Program-made: the position numbers and the translations under genes
Shown: positions 34,324 to 43,683 of the stretch, in pieces
How the letters are laid out: every line of letters starts with the position of its first letter
Position numbering within the stretch: position 1 is the first letter of the stretch
The notes under the pieces: generated by a model
Seen by the model: only the letters and a program-made list of their open reading frames with translations
Database searches by the model: none
What the model was told of the DNA's origin: nothing
Source: Syntrophorhabdaceae bacterium
Lineage (GTDB): Bacteria > Desulfobacterota > Syntrophorhabdia > Syntrophorhabdales > Syntrophorhabdaceae
Assembly (NCBI GenBank): GCA_036504895.1
Contig: DASXUJ010000103.1
Span: forward strand, 1 to 60,734
DNA: 60,734 bases
Reading direction: 5' to 3'

Positions 34324-35413
34324 ACTTCTCCTTCTTGAATGATTCCATCATATCTCTGAATTTTCTGAATAAGCCATAGCAATCATGGGGTCCGGGAGAG
34401 GCTTCGGGATGAAACTGAACGGAAAATATCGGATACACCTCGTGCTCAATCCCCTCTACCGTATTATCGTTAAGATTGACATGGGTCACCCTCACGGGCT
34501 GGTCTTTTATGGAATTCACGTCGACCGCGAAGCCATGATTCTCCGAGGCGATATGGACCCTGCCGGTCTTGAGGTCTTTTATGGGTTGATTGGCTCCCCT
34601 GTGTCCGAATTTCAGCTTATAGGTGACGCCGCCGTAGGCGAGGCCGAGGAGTTGCTGACCCAGGCAGATACCGAAGAGGGGGACCTTTCCGAGAAGTTTC
34701 CTTATCTCCTCGATCGCGTAGGTGACTGCTTCGGGATCGCCGGGACCATTGGACAGGAGGATGCCGTCAGGCGCCATGGCCAGAATATCCTCCGCCTTCA
34801 TATCGGCCGGCGCTACCGTGACATGGCAACCTTCGTTCTTGAGCATTTTCGGAATATTGGCTTTCACCCCGTAATCCATGACCACGCACCTGAGGTCGCC
34901 TGAATCTTCGCCGAATACGTAAGGCGTCTTGCATGTCACTTCCCGCACGAGGTCCCTGCCCACGATGCTCCTGGAAGTGCGGGCTTTCTCGATGAGACTC
35001 TCAGGATTGAGATCGAGAGTGGAGATGATGCCTCTCATGGCTCCTTTTACCCTCAGGTGCTTTGTCAGGGCCCTCGTATCGATCTCTTCGATGGCTGTGA
35101 TGCCGTGTTCTTTGAAATAATTTGATAAATCGTCCTCGGCCCTGTGATTGCTCGTGAGCCTGCTGAATTCACGGGCAATAAACCCTTCGATCTTGGGGAT
35201 GTCCGATTCCACATCCTCGGCGTTCACTCCATAGTTGCCGATAAGAGGATAGGTCATGGTGACGATCTGCCCTTTATAGGACGGGTCGGTCATGATCTCC
35301 TGATATCCTGTCATGCTCGTGTTGAAGACGACTTCGCCTTCCTTCTCGCCTTCCGCGCCAAAGGCCCTGCCTTCGAATATGGTGCCGTCTTCAAGTGCAA
35401 TGAGCGCCTTCAT
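34316..35413 (-). CDS. carA: Carbamoyl-phosphate synthase small subunit
   Basis: CarA of 365 residues, the glutaminase that supplies ammonia to CarB. The class I amidotransferase domain shows [15 protein letters not shown] with the catalytic cysteine and [12 protein letters not shown] with the histidine. The N-terminal CarA domain reads [21 protein letters not shown] place the start at [11 protein letters not shown], which has GGGGTAAG upstream and overlaps the preceding gene by ATGA, rather than five codons earlier. Confidence 0.97.
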   Translation of the reverse strand: MKALIALEDGTIFEGRAFGAEGEKEGEVVFNTSMTGYQEIMTDPSYKGQIVTMTYPLIGNYGVNAEDVESDIPKIEGFIAREFSRLTSNHRAEDDLSNYFKEHGITAIEEIDTRALTKHLRVKGAMRGIISTLDLNPESLIEKARTSRSIVGRDLVREVTCKTPYVFGEDSGDLRCVVMDYGVKANIPKMLKNEGCHVTVAPADMKAEDILAMAPDGILLSNGPGDPEAVTYAIEEIRKLLGKVPLFGICLGQQLLGLAYGGVTYKLKFGHRGANQPIKDLKTGRVHIASENHGFAVDVNSIKDQPVRVTHVNLNDNTVEGIEHEVYPIFSVQFHPEASPGPHDCYGLFRKFRDMMESFKKEKYA

Positions 35414-36081
35414 CTTACCCCCTTGCAAGCCTCAACGCATATCCCGCAGATATGGTGGCCGATATTTCTCTTATTTTTTAATTCCGTAATCATGTGATAA
35501 CACCCCATATGGTCGAATTGAACCGGGTCGTCTTTTATCGCGCCCGCCGGGCAGACCTCTGCGCAGGCCCTGCAGTTTCCGCAGCCCTCGTCCAGCGGCA
35601 CGGAGGCCTCGAGGGGCATATCGGTGAGTACTGTATTGTAGCGGAGATGGGAACCGAAAGAAGGATGTACGAGAAGATTATTCCTTCCGATCCAGCCCAG
35701 CCCTGCCAATACCCCCACGTGCTTGTGAGAAAGATGTGCTTTCTGGTTCCTCCAGTCGACGACCTGGGATGCCCCCAGGGGCAGGCTTCTATAGCCCGCC
35801 CTCTCGATTTCCCGGGAGAGGAGGTATGCAATCCGGTCGAGGCGGCTGTTTGCCTGGCGGTAATGGTGGAGATAGAGGGGATTGGGTCCTTTCCGCACCG
35901 TCTCCAGCACCCCCCGCGATAGAACCATGCCGAAAGATATGGCAAAGGGATAAAGGGAGCGCACGTCATCAGGGAGATCCACGACCTCCTTGTCATATTT
36001 GGAAAAATCTGCAATTCCGAAAACATCCACATCGAATCGTGAGAGATATTCGATGACGGCGTTCTTCTCCTCTTTGATCAT
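35410..36081 (-). CDS. QueG-like [4Fe-4S] protein
   Basis: A 223-residue iron-sulfur protein related to the epoxyqueuosine reductase/reductive dehalogenase C-terminal region. It has GVLAGLGWIGRNNLLVHP followed by CGNCRACAEVCPAGAI and a second cysteine set CYHMIT...CGICVEAC. It is much shorter than true QueG (about 350 residues) and stops just after the last cluster motif, so it is probably not a full epoxyqueuosine reductase. It sits between mnmG (tRNA modification) and carA with four-base coupling, so it may still act in tRNA modification (inference). Exact function unknown. Confidence 0.75.
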   Translation of the reverse strand: MIKEEKNAVIEYLSRFDVDVFGIADFSKYDKEVVDLPDDVRSLYPFAISFGMVLSRGVLETVRKGPNPLYLHHYRQANSRLDRIAYLLSREIERAGYRSLPLGASQVVDWRNQKAHLSHKHVGVLAGLGWIGRNNLLVHPSFGSHLRYNTVLTDMPLEASVPLDEGCGNCRACAEVCPAGAIKDDPVQFDHMGCYHMITELKNKRNIGHHICGICVEACKGVR

Positions 36082-36083
36082 AT

Positions 36084-37946
36084 CTATAAAATGCCCTTCT
36101 TTTTAAAATGAATGAGCAATGCCGTAATGGAAGCGGGAGTGACTCCCGGTATCCGGGAAGCCTGGCCCAGAGAAAAGGGTCTTATGCGCGAGAATTTTTC
36201 CACCATTTCCCTGGAAAGCCCTGAAATTTCCGCGTATTCCAAGCCTGAAGGGATTCTCTGGTCCTCCAGTCTCTTCGCTTTCCTTACCATATCGAGCTGT
36301 CTGTCCGTATAACCACGGTATTTTACATTCAACTCAACGTGATAAGCAATATCTTCTTCAACGAGGAGGAGCCTTTTTTCCAGCCTCTTTATATTCTCCA
36401 TGGTGCATTCGGGTTTCTTCAGCAACTCCTCGAGGGTGGCGGGGTTCTTTATCCCCTCCATGCCGGCTTCCCTGAGCAGGGAATTGGTCTCTTTTGTGGG
36501 GGTGAATCTTACCGACCGGAGCAGGGCATGGGCATTCCCGATCTTTGCCGCCTTTTCCCTGGTTGCCTCGTATCTTTCTTTTCTCACCAGTCCTATTTCA
36601 TAGCCCTTCCCGGTAAGCCGGAGGTCTGCGTTATCCTCCCGGAGAAGGAGCCTGTGCTCCGCCCTCGAGGTAAACATCCGGTAGGGCTCGTCCACGCCTT
36701 TCGTGACGAGATCGTCTATCATCACACCTATGTATGCCTCCTCCCTGCCGAGGATGAATTCTCCCTCCCCACTAGCCTTGAGGGCCGCATTGATGCCCGC
36801 CATAAGACCCAGGGCGCCCGCTTCCTCATAGCCGGTGGTGCCGTTTATCTGTCCCGCGAGAAAGAGGTTCTTTATATTTTTTGTTTCCAGTGTCGGCATC
36901 AGCTGGGTCGGGGGTACGTAATCGTATTCTATGGCATATCCGGGGCGTGTAATCTCTACGTGCTCCAGTCCCGTAACCGTCCGCAGCATGGCAAGCTGGA
37001 TATCGAGAGGAAGGCTCGTGGAGAGGCCGTTGGGATAGTACTCGGCGGTGTCGAGCCCTTCGGGTTCCACGAAAATACGATGTCGCTCCCTTTCTTTGAA
37101 GCGGACGATTTTATCCTCTATAGAAGGGCAATACCGTACTCCCGTCCCTTTTATTTTTCCCGTATAGAGGGGCGAGCGGTCGAGACCCGATCTGATGACG
37201 TCATGGGTGGAAGCGTTCGTATACCCTATGTAACAGGGCACCCTTCTCATGGGCAGGGATGAAGTGAGGAAAGAAAAGGGCTTTGGCGGGTCATCGCTGT
37301 GCTGGGGCTCCAGCCTTGAGAAATCGATGGTCCTGCCGTCGAGACGGGGACATGTCCCTGTTTTGAGTCTTCCCATCTCGAATCCGAGGTCGCGAAGGCA
37401 GAGCGAGAGATTCACCGACGGCGAATCACCCATTCGTCCCGCCTCGAAAGTCTCGAGTCCCACATGGATGAGCCCCCTCAGAAACGTGCCCGCAGTAATG
37501 ACCACGGTCGTCGATTCGAATTCTTCGCCCCAAAGCGTGGAAACTCCCCTCACCCTATCGTTCTCGACAAGGAGACGCTCCACGAGGCCCTGCCTGACGA
37601 AGAGGTTCTCCTGTGACTCGACCCGCTGCTTCATCCGCAAAGAATAACGCGCCTTATCAGCCTGGATTCTCGTGGAGCGGACTGCGGGACCTTTCTTCAT
37701 GTTCAGCACCCTGAACTGAATTCCGGTGGCGTCGATATTTTTCGCCATCTCGCCGTCCAGGGCATCGATCTCTTTCACGAGATGACCTTTGCCGAGACCG
37801 CCTATGGCGGGATTGCAGGACATTAGCGCCACGTGATCGAGATTCATGGTGATAAGCAGTGTTCTGCTCCCCATCCTGGATGCGGCGAGTGCGGCCTCGC
37901 AGCCCGCGTGGCCCGCTCCTATGACAATGACATCGTATGTATCCAT
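36084..37946 (-). CDS. mnmG: tRNA uridine-5-carboxymethylaminomethyl enzyme MnmG
   Basis: MnmG (GidA), 620 residues, full length. With MnmE it installs the carboxymethylaminomethyl group on wobble uridine-34 of tRNA. The FAD motif IGAGHAGCEAALAASRMG opens the protein, SCNPAIGGLGKGHLVKEIDALDG and GTFLRGLIHVG follow, and the C-terminal helical MnmE-binding region ends in ITALLIHFKKKGIL. It is the first gene of the reverse-strand operon and diverges from the sensor kinase gene. Confidence 0.97.
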   Translation of the reverse strand: MDTYDVIVIGAGHAGCEAALAASRMGSRTLLITMNLDHVALMSCNPAIGGLGKGHLVKEIDALDGEMAKNIDATGIQFRVLNMKKGPAVRSTRIQADKARYSLRMKQRVESQENLFVRQGLVERLLVENDRVRGVSTLWGEEFESTTVVITAGTFLRGLIHVGLETFEAGRMGDSPSVNLSLCLRDLGFEMGRLKTGTCPRLDGRTIDFSRLEPQHSDDPPKPFSFLTSSLPMRRVPCYIGYTNASTHDVIRSGLDRSPLYTGKIKGTGVRYCPSIEDKIVRFKERERHRIFVEPEGLDTAEYYPNGLSTSLPLDIQLAMLRTVTGLEHVEITRPGYAIEYDYVPPTQLMPTLETKNIKNLFLAGQINGTTGYEEAGALGLMAGINAALKASGEGEFILGREEAYIGVMIDDLVTKGVDEPYRMFTSRAEHRLLLREDNADLRLTGKGYEIGLVRKERYEATREKAAKIGNAHALLRSVRFTPTKETNSLLREAGMEGIKNPATLEELLKKPECTMENIKRLEKRLLLVEEDIAYHVELNVKYRGYTDRQLDMVRKAKRLEDQRIPSGLEYAEISGLSREMVEKFSRIRPFSLGQASRIPGVTPASITALLIHFKKKGIL

Positions 37947-38066
37947 ATTTGCACCGAAATAACCGGTATATTCTAGCAGAAATCGTTTGTATTTGCCATA
38001 CTTATTACGAACGTGGGGGGGGCTCCCCGGGTCCGGCCTTTTGAGTTTTTGACTTTATTAAAAGTA

Positions 38067-38096
38067 TTTACAAGGAGGGTCAAAGGGAATTATAAT
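38067..38096 (+). promoter_or_regulatory. Sigma-70 promoter of the sensor kinase
   Basis: TTTACA (38067-38072), 18 bases and a consensus TATAAT (38091-38096), ending 50 bases before the kinase start. Confidence 0.7.
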
Positions 38097-38146
38097 TTAT
38101 ATGCCCTTGAGAAGGGGGGGCTAAAACGGCATTCCCGGACAATTCC

Positions 38147-40540
38147 ATGAGAGATGAGGAGAAACCGAAGGAGCAGCTCGTAAAGGAGATTCGTTCCCTT
38201 CGTGAGCGCCTTGAGTATGCCCGGAAAAAGGCGGGCGCCGCGGACGAGGCGGAAATTCCGCTTCAGGCCCAGATCCATTTTCTTCAGACCCTTATAGACG
38301 CCGTCCCTGCACCCGTCTTCTACAAAGGAGCCGACTTCAGGTACCTCGGAGCGAACAATGCATTCCTCGAATATCACGGTCTGGCCCGTAAGGATATTAT
38401 CGGCCAATCCGTCTCCGATATACTTCCGAAGGATGAGGCCCGGATGCATCATGACGAAGACCTCGACCTCATGAGCAACGGAGGCAGGGTGAGCCGTGAA
38501 TACCGATTCACCCATGCCGACGGCAGTGTCCGCAACGTGGTGAACAATAAAGGATTATTCAAAAAATCTGACGGCTCCGTCGGGGGCATCGTGGGGGTAA
38601 TAATCGATGTGACCGAAAGGAAGAAGACCCAGGAGGAGCTCGAGCACCAGAGCCGTATCCTCGATATCATGACGGGCCAGATGGAGGATATGGTCTATTA
38701 CAAAGACAAAGATTTCAGATATGTATTCAGCAGCAAGCCCCATTGCCGGAGGGTCCTCAGATGTTCCCAGGACGAATGCCTCGGCAGGACCGACAGGGAG
38801 ATCACCCTTCTCGGCGGGCACGGTGATGAGACTGCTCCTGAAAATATTTACGGCGCCGGCGACGTGGAGACGAAGAACGCCTGCAGGCCTTTCAAATTCG
38901 AAAGGATGATCACCCTGGAGGGTGAGAAAGTGTGGCTCGAGATCTACAATGCCCCCGTCTATGACGATAGAGAACAATTTGCGGGGATTGTGGGTTGCTC
39001 CCGGGATATTACGGAACGGAAACGGGGCGAGCAGAGGCTTAAAGAGTCGGAAGAGCGTCTGAGGCTCCTTATCGAGGGCACGAATGACGTCATAACCCTT
39101 CAGGACAGGAAAGGGACTTTCCTCTATTACAACGGCACCCACCGGTACGGCTATGAAAGCGATACGATCCTCGGCAAAACGCCCCACCTGGTTTTCCAGC
39201 CTACCGAGGCATCGAGGATGATGCAGCACCTGAATTACGTGTTCGAGACAGGCAAGAGCCTCACCACCGAAGAGGAGATTACGGTCGATGGGGATAAGCT
39301 CTGGTATAATGTAAACCGCTACCCTATCAAAGACGAAAGATCGACTATCGTGTCGGTAGCCACCATTTCCCGCAACATCACCGACCGGAAACGGATGGAG
39401 GAAAATCTGATCAAGTCCCAGAAGCTGGAATCGATAGGAACCCTTGCAGGCGGCATTGCCCATGATTTCAATAACATCCTGACCGTCATGCTGGGGAACA
39501 TAACCCTGGCCAGGATGTCCATCGACCCGGAAAACAAAGCGGTAAAACGATTGAAAGATGCGGAAAAAGCGACAATGAGAGCCAAGGATTTGACTCAGCA
39601 ATTATTGACTTTTGCAAAGGGGGGAGAACCTTTCAAGCGGGTCGTCTCCATAAACCGCCTGATAGAGGATTCGGTAAACCTGTCTTTAAGCGGGTCGAAT
39701 GTAAAATGTGACTATGAAATCTCGGACGATCTCTTCCCTGTGGAGATCGATGAGGGGCAGATTCGGCAGGTGATTCACAACGTAATCGTCAATGCAAAGG
39801 AGGCCATGCCTTCAGGCGGCGTCGTATCGATCCGTGCAAAAAATATCGCCCTCGGGGCGGACAACGACCTCTCCCTCGATCAGGGCCTTTACGTGCGCAT
39901 CGATATTAACGACCGGGGACCGGGAATTCCGGGGACCTACCTGCCGAAGATCTTCGATCCCTATTTCACGACGAAAGAGATGGGAAGCAAGAAAGGAACG
40001 GGCCTGGGGCTCGCGATCTGTTATTCCATTGTGAGGAAGCATAGCGGATATATCAAGGTCGAATCGATCGTAGGAGAGGGGACCACTTTTGCCGTCTATC
40101 TTCCTGCCTATGAAAGCGATTCAACTGAAGGCAACGGGGCGGATGGGGTTCAATCGCCGCACAAAGGCCGGGTGCTGCTCATGGACGACGAAGAGATGAT
40201 CCGGGAAATCACAGCCGAGATATTAGGGGCCCTGGGATATGACGCCGCCTTTGCGAAGAACGGGGACGAGGCGATCGAAATGTACGAGGAGGAGAGAAAT
40301 TCCGGCCGGCCCTTTGACGTCGTGATTCTCGACCTCACCATACCCGGCGGGATGGGCGGAAAGGAGACGATCCAGAAGCTGATCGACCTTGACCCGCGTG
40401 TCAAAGGGATTGTCTCGAGCGGGTATTCGAATGATCCGGTCATGGCGGAATTCAGAAAGTACGGATTTTCCGGCATCATCACCAAGCCTTTCAAGATAGA
40501 GGAACTGAGCGAAGTCCTGCGTACCATCATCTCCGAATAG
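38147..40540 (+). CDS. PAS-domain hybrid histidine kinase
   Basis: Soluble hybrid sensor of 797 residues, with no transmembrane segment seen. After a coiled-coil start, three PAS domains lie at about 45-160, 170-290 and 300-415 (each ending in DVTERK/DITERK/NITDRK-type linkers). Then come the HisKA box GTLAGGIAHDFNNILT with the phosphohistidine, an HATPase domain (VNAKEAMPSGG; DRGPGIPG; GTGLGLAICYSIV) and a C-terminal receiver with the acidic pocket DDEE and VVILDLTIPGG, the phospho-aspartate, and the lysine in ITKPFK. The signal is unknown; PAS domains could bind a redox or ligand cofactor. No clear ribosome site precedes the ATG, so translation may be weak or the start different. Confidence 0.93.
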   Translation: MRDEEKPKEQLVKEIRSLRERLEYARKKAGAADEAEIPLQAQIHFLQTLIDAVPAPVFYKGADFRYLGANNAFLEYHGLARKDIIGQSVSDILPKDEARMHHDEDLDLMSNGGRVSREYRFTHADGSVRNVVNNKGLFKKSDGSVGGIVGVIIDVTERKKTQEELEHQSRILDIMTGQMEDMVYYKDKDFRYVFSSKPHCRRVLRCSQDECLGRTDREITLLGGHGDETAPENIYGAGDVETKNACRPFKFERMITLEGEKVWLEIYNAPVYDDREQFAGIVGCSRDITERKRGEQRLKESEERLRLLIEGTNDVITLQDRKGTFLYYNGTHRYGYESDTILGKTPHLVFQPTEASRMMQHLNYVFETGKSLTTEEEITVDGDKLWYNVNRYPIKDERSTIVSVATISRNITDRKRMEENLIKSQKLESIGTLAGGIAHDFNNILTVMLGNITLARMSIDPENKAVKRLKDAEKATMRAKDLTQQLLTFAKGGEPFKRVVSINRLIEDSVNLSLSGSNVKCDYEISDDLFPVEIDEGQIRQVIHNVIVNAKEAMPSGGVVSIRAKNIALGADNDLSLDQGLYVRIDINDRGPGIPGTYLPKIFDPYFTTKEMGSKKGTGLGLAICYSIVRKHSGYIKVESIVGEGTTFAVYLPAYESDSTEGNGADGVQSPHKGRVLLMDDEEMIREITAEILGALGYDAAFAKNGDEAIEMYEEERNSGRPFDVVILDLTIPGGMGGKETIQKLIDLDPRVKGIVSSGYSNDPVMAEFRKYGFSGIITKPFKIEELSEVLRTIISE

Positions 40541-40606
40541 TTTTCCCGAGGGAAACACAGTGAGGGTACAGGGAAAATTTTTTGCCGCTCTCTTTTTGCA
40601 AGTCTG

Positions 40607-40635
40607 CTGACATACGGCGCTTCGTATGCTATAAA
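40607..40635 (+). promoter_or_regulatory. Sigma-70 promoter of the PhoU-like gene
   Basis: CTGACA (40607-40612), 17 bases and TATAAA (40630-40635), ending 34 bases before the start codon. Confidence 0.65.
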
Positions 40636-40669
40636 TAGGAATCCAATGCGCTTATCTTGAGGAGGGGTT

Positions 40670-41254
40670 ATGGAAGAAAGAGAGATGGACCAGAAATTCA
40701 GCGAACTGTTCAAAGATATGTTGACCGTGATGGAAAGCGTCAGGCGGGGCTTCTTCTCGGTAAACGTCAAAATGGTAAAAGAAGAGCACGAAAAATTCAG
40801 GAATCTCCTGAAGGCGCGTCTCGATTATGCCGAAAAAATTATAGGCGAAGTAGACAAGGGGGAAACGGAAAAGAAATTCGTGAGCCTCGTGATCGCCTTT
40901 CAAACCGTTGCCCTTGGCCTGGACAACGTCATGGACAGGATGGAGATTAAAATCGAATCGAATACGCTTTTCAGTGAGAAGGCCCAGAAGGAATTGAAAG
41001 GGCTTTTCGGTCTCATTGGCGGACAGGTAAAAGATTTAATCGATTACGTGGTTACAAAGAACCCCCACCTGCTGGCGGCGATCAAGAAAGGCAAGGAAGA
41101 TCTGAACAACCTTGTGGACGAGTATTCGGTGGTCCATCAGAACCGCCTCATCACGGGTGTCTGCATGCCCAAGGCATCCTATCTCTATATCGACATTACC
41201 GATTCCGTAAAGCGGATGGCGAGAGGCCTCGTGGAATTCGCCGAGAAGGTATAG
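40670..41254 (+). CDS. PhoU-like helical protein
   Basis: All-helical protein of 194 residues with the spacing and length of a PhoU-type domain pair, as found in phosphate-signalling proteins and at the end of Na/phosphate transporters. It has no transmembrane segment. No pst or phosphate-sensor gene lies nearby, so a phosphate role is only by resemblance. The ATG has GAGGAGGGG upstream, and six bases separate it from the next gene, so they may be co-transcribed. Confidence 0.6.
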   Translation: MEEREMDQKFSELFKDMLTVMESVRRGFFSVNVKMVKEEHEKFRNLLKARLDYAEKIIGEVDKGETEKKFVSLVIAFQTVALGLDNVMDRMEIKIESNTLFSEKAQKELKGLFGLIGGQVKDLIDYVVTKNPHLLAAIKKGKEDLNNLVDEYSVVHQNRLITGVCMPKASYLYIDITDSVKRMARGLVEFAEKV

Positions 41255-41260
41255 CGTTCA

Positions 41261-42631
41261 TTGTCGGACGTACTGCTTCGCGACCTCACCGAGAGGATCA
41301 AAGAACAGGCGGTCATAAAGAAAGTAGGAAGCGGGTGTTTCGAGGGCAATATCTATCTGGTAGGGGGCGCGATCAGGGAGATAGCACTGGGAAGTTCCCC
41401 CCGTGATTATGATTTTATTATCGATCAGGAAAAGGACCTCAAGGTATTCGAGGTCCTTTTCGGCGCCTCCTCGTTCGTTCTCGGGAAGAAGCCGATCCAT
41501 ACCCACAGAATAATCGTCGGAACCCTTTCCCTTGATATTAATTCCTTCGAAGGCACGGTGGAGGATGACTGCCGGAGGCGTGATTTTACGGTCAATGCCA
41601 TTGCCTACGATTTGAAGCGCGATATGATCGTAGATCCCCTCGGGGGACTCACGGATCTCGCGAGAAGGACCATCAGATGCCCGCGCAGCCAGGTGTTGCT
41701 CGATGATCCGCTAAGGATGCTCAAGGCGGTCCGTCATTATGCGACCCTGGAGAATTTTTCCCTCGACCCGGAACTTATCGCCGCCGTAACCGTGCTGAAA
41801 GGCCATATCCACGAGTCCGCTCCCGAAAGGATAAAATCCGAATTCGACCAGATCATAACCTCTCCGATGCCCCATGAGGGGATAAAGATGTTGGAGGAGA
41901 CGGGTCTCCTTTTCGAATTTATCCCCGATCTCGAGGCTCTCCGGAAGATGGACGAGGAAAAGGGATTCGCTCTTGGGACTTATCGACACATGGTGGAGGG
42001 ATTCAGGTACCTGAAAAAATACGGCGCCCTCTACGGGTTGCCTGAAAAGGATCTGAAGAGCGTAGGTTATGCATTCCTTTTCCACGATTTGGGGAAGGCG
42101 GTCACTTTTTCCTACGATCCCGAGAAAGAGGCGGTCCATTTCTTTTACCACGAAAAATATTCCTGCAATATGGCAGAGCGCGTCATGGAGGGGTTGCGGT
42201 TCAGCGCCCACGAGATAAAAGCTGTTCTCACTCTCATAGAGCACCACATGAGGGTTTTTCTCATAAGCGGCAGCGAGTCGACCGAGAGGGCGGTGCGACG
42301 GCTCGTGTATAAAATGGGGGAATTGACCCCGCTCCTTCTCGTTCACACCATGTGCGACATGTACGGCAGTTCGGGCGGGAGCGAAAATGAATCGACAGCC
42401 CGCGTCGAATCCAGATGCAAGGACGTGCTTCACATGTACTTCGATTGGAAAAGAGAGCCCCTGCCGGTCCTGGTGAGCGGCCGCGATCTGCTCTCCCTCG
42501 GATTCAGGGCCGGCCCGCTGGTGGGGATGATCCTGGCGGACATCCGGGAGAGGCAGATCTCCGGAGAGATAAGGGATAAGGGTGAGGCACTCGAATACGC
42601 GGAATCTTTTCTTAGCCCCGGAACGCAATAG
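41261..42631 (+). CDS. CCA-adding/poly(A) polymerase family enzyme with HD domain
   Basis: Nucleotidyltransferase of 456 residues in the class II tRNA nucleotidyltransferase/poly(A) polymerase group. The N-terminal domain has GGAIREIALG and DYDFII (metal-binding aspartates), then RRRDFTVNAIAYDL and RMLKAVRHYA for nucleotide and RNA contact. The C-terminal half has an HD phosphohydrolase core (FHDLGKA; HHMRVF). Such enzymes repair the 3' CCA end of tRNA; HD versions can also hydrolyse 2',3'-cyclic phosphate. The start is read as TTG at 41261 with GAGAAGG upstream, but a later start is possible. Confidence 0.88.
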   Translation: MSDVLLRDLTERIKEQAVIKKVGSGCFEGNIYLVGGAIREIALGSSPRDYDFIIDQEKDLKVFEVLFGASSFVLGKKPIHTHRIIVGTLSLDINSFEGTVEDDCRRRDFTVNAIAYDLKRDMIVDPLGGLTDLARRTIRCPRSQVLLDDPLRMLKAVRHYATLENFSLDPELIAAVTVLKGHIHESAPERIKSEFDQIITSPMPHEGIKMLEETGLLFEFIPDLEALRKMDEEKGFALGTYRHMVEGFRYLKKYGALYGLPEKDLKSVGYAFLFHDLGKAVTFSYDPEKEAVHFFYHEKYSCNMAERVMEGLRFSAHEIKAVLTLIEHHMRVFLISGSESTERAVRRLVYKMGELTPLLLVHTMCDMYGSSGGSENESTARVESRCKDVLHMYFDWKREPLPVLVSGRDLLSLGFRAGPLVGMILADIRERQISGEIRDKGEALEYAESFLSPGTQ

Positions 42632-42753
42632 AATCGGTTTTTTTCGACTTACTCCGGATCGAAGGGCGGTCAAGGGCACGCAAATGCCCAACCCCGTCTG
42701 GCGGAGCACGTGCAGGTCGGCCATCTCCCGAAACGAAGAGGACGCCAATTTAC

Positions 42754-42781
42754 CCCCGGGCCGGGTTGTAAGGGACCGGGG
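42754..42781 (+). terminator. Weak hairpin after the nucleotidyltransferase
   Basis: CCCCGG (42754-42759) and CCGGGG (42776-42781) with a long loop, followed by ATTATTG. A poor terminator candidate. The rest of 42632-42864 holds nothing I recognise. Confidence 0.3.
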
Positions 42782-42864
42782 ATTATTGTATATTAAAATA
42801 ATAGGGATAGCAGCTTTGGGTCCTCGGATTCTCACCCGCAAAAGCACGCTTTCCCGGGTCGCCC

Positions 42865-43683
42865 ATGGACAGAAGAGAGATAATCGTAAAATCGATCCTC
42901 ACCCGCACCGGAATCGAAGGCTTTGATTACTGCATCAATCCTTACGTGGGATGTGAGCACTCCTGCGCCTATTGCTATGCCACATTTATGAAACGCTTCA
43001 CCGGCCATATGGAGCCCTGGGGCTCGTTTGTGGACGTGAAGGTGAACGGACCGGAAGTGCTCCGGAGGCAGGTCGCGAGGAAGAAAGGCGGGTCCCTCCT
43101 TGTAGGCACGGTCACCGACCCCTACCAGCCTGCCGAGAGAGAGTACCGGATTACGAGAGGATGTCTCGAGGCGCTCCGAGATTCGCCTTTCGAGGTGAAT
43201 ATTCTTACCCGCTCCCCCTTATGTACCAGGGATAAAGACCTCTTCAAAGCCCTCCCTTCCATCAAAGTAGGCATCACGGTCACCACGGATAGTGATGAGG
43301 TGAGAGAATTGTTCGAACCCTCCGCTCCGCCGATTGAATCGAGGGTAAAAGCGCTGAAAGTTCTCCATGGGGAAGGCATTCGCACCTATGCCTTCATAGG
43401 ACCCATGCTCCCCCTTGACCCGGATCGCCTCGCAGGGCTCCTTTACGGTGTGGTCGATGAAGTGTGTATCGATAAGCTCAATTATTCACGAAAAGTAATA
43501 GGTCTCTACCGCCTGCAGGGGTTGACCCGGTTCCTCGAGGAAGATTATTTTGTGGATACGGCGCAGGCATTGAAAGAATCCTTTGAGAAGAACGGGGTGG
43601 CGGCTTCCGTCTTTTTTGACTGCTGCGGCAGCCGCGCTGGGAGCGCTATTGATTCCCCGAATGAATCAGGAGGCTGGGCATGA
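42865..43683 (+). CDS. SPL-like radical SAM protein
   Basis: Radical SAM enzyme of 272 residues. The cluster motif is CEHSCAYCYATF (CxxxCxxC), placed near residue 30 as in spore-photoproduct-lyase (SPL)-family proteins. The core beta-barrel signatures GTVTDPYQPAEREYRITR and GITVTTDSDEV follow. In the C-terminus there are extra cysteines (FFDCCGSR). SPL-family members outside sporeformers act on unknown substrates, possibly nucleic acids. The stop overlaps the next gene start by ATGA. Confidence 0.88.
   Translation: MDRREIIVKSILTRTGIEGFDYCINPYVGCEHSCAYCYATFMKRFTGHMEPWGSFVDVKVNGPEVLRRQVARKKGGSLLVGTVTDPYQPAEREYRITRGCLEALRDSPFEVNILTRSPLCTRDKDLFKALPSIKVGITVTTDSDEVRELFEPSAPPIESRVKALKVLHGEGIRTYAFIGPMLPLDPDRLAGLLYGVVDEVCIDKLNYSRKVIGLYRLQGLTRFLEEDYFVDTAQALKESFEKNGVAASVFFDCCGSRAGSAIDSPNESGGWA

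Noticed and set aside
41711-42847. 378-codon reverse-strand frame opposite the nucleotidyltransferase
   Set aside because: The forward strand has the conserved transferase and HD motifs; the reverse frame has none.
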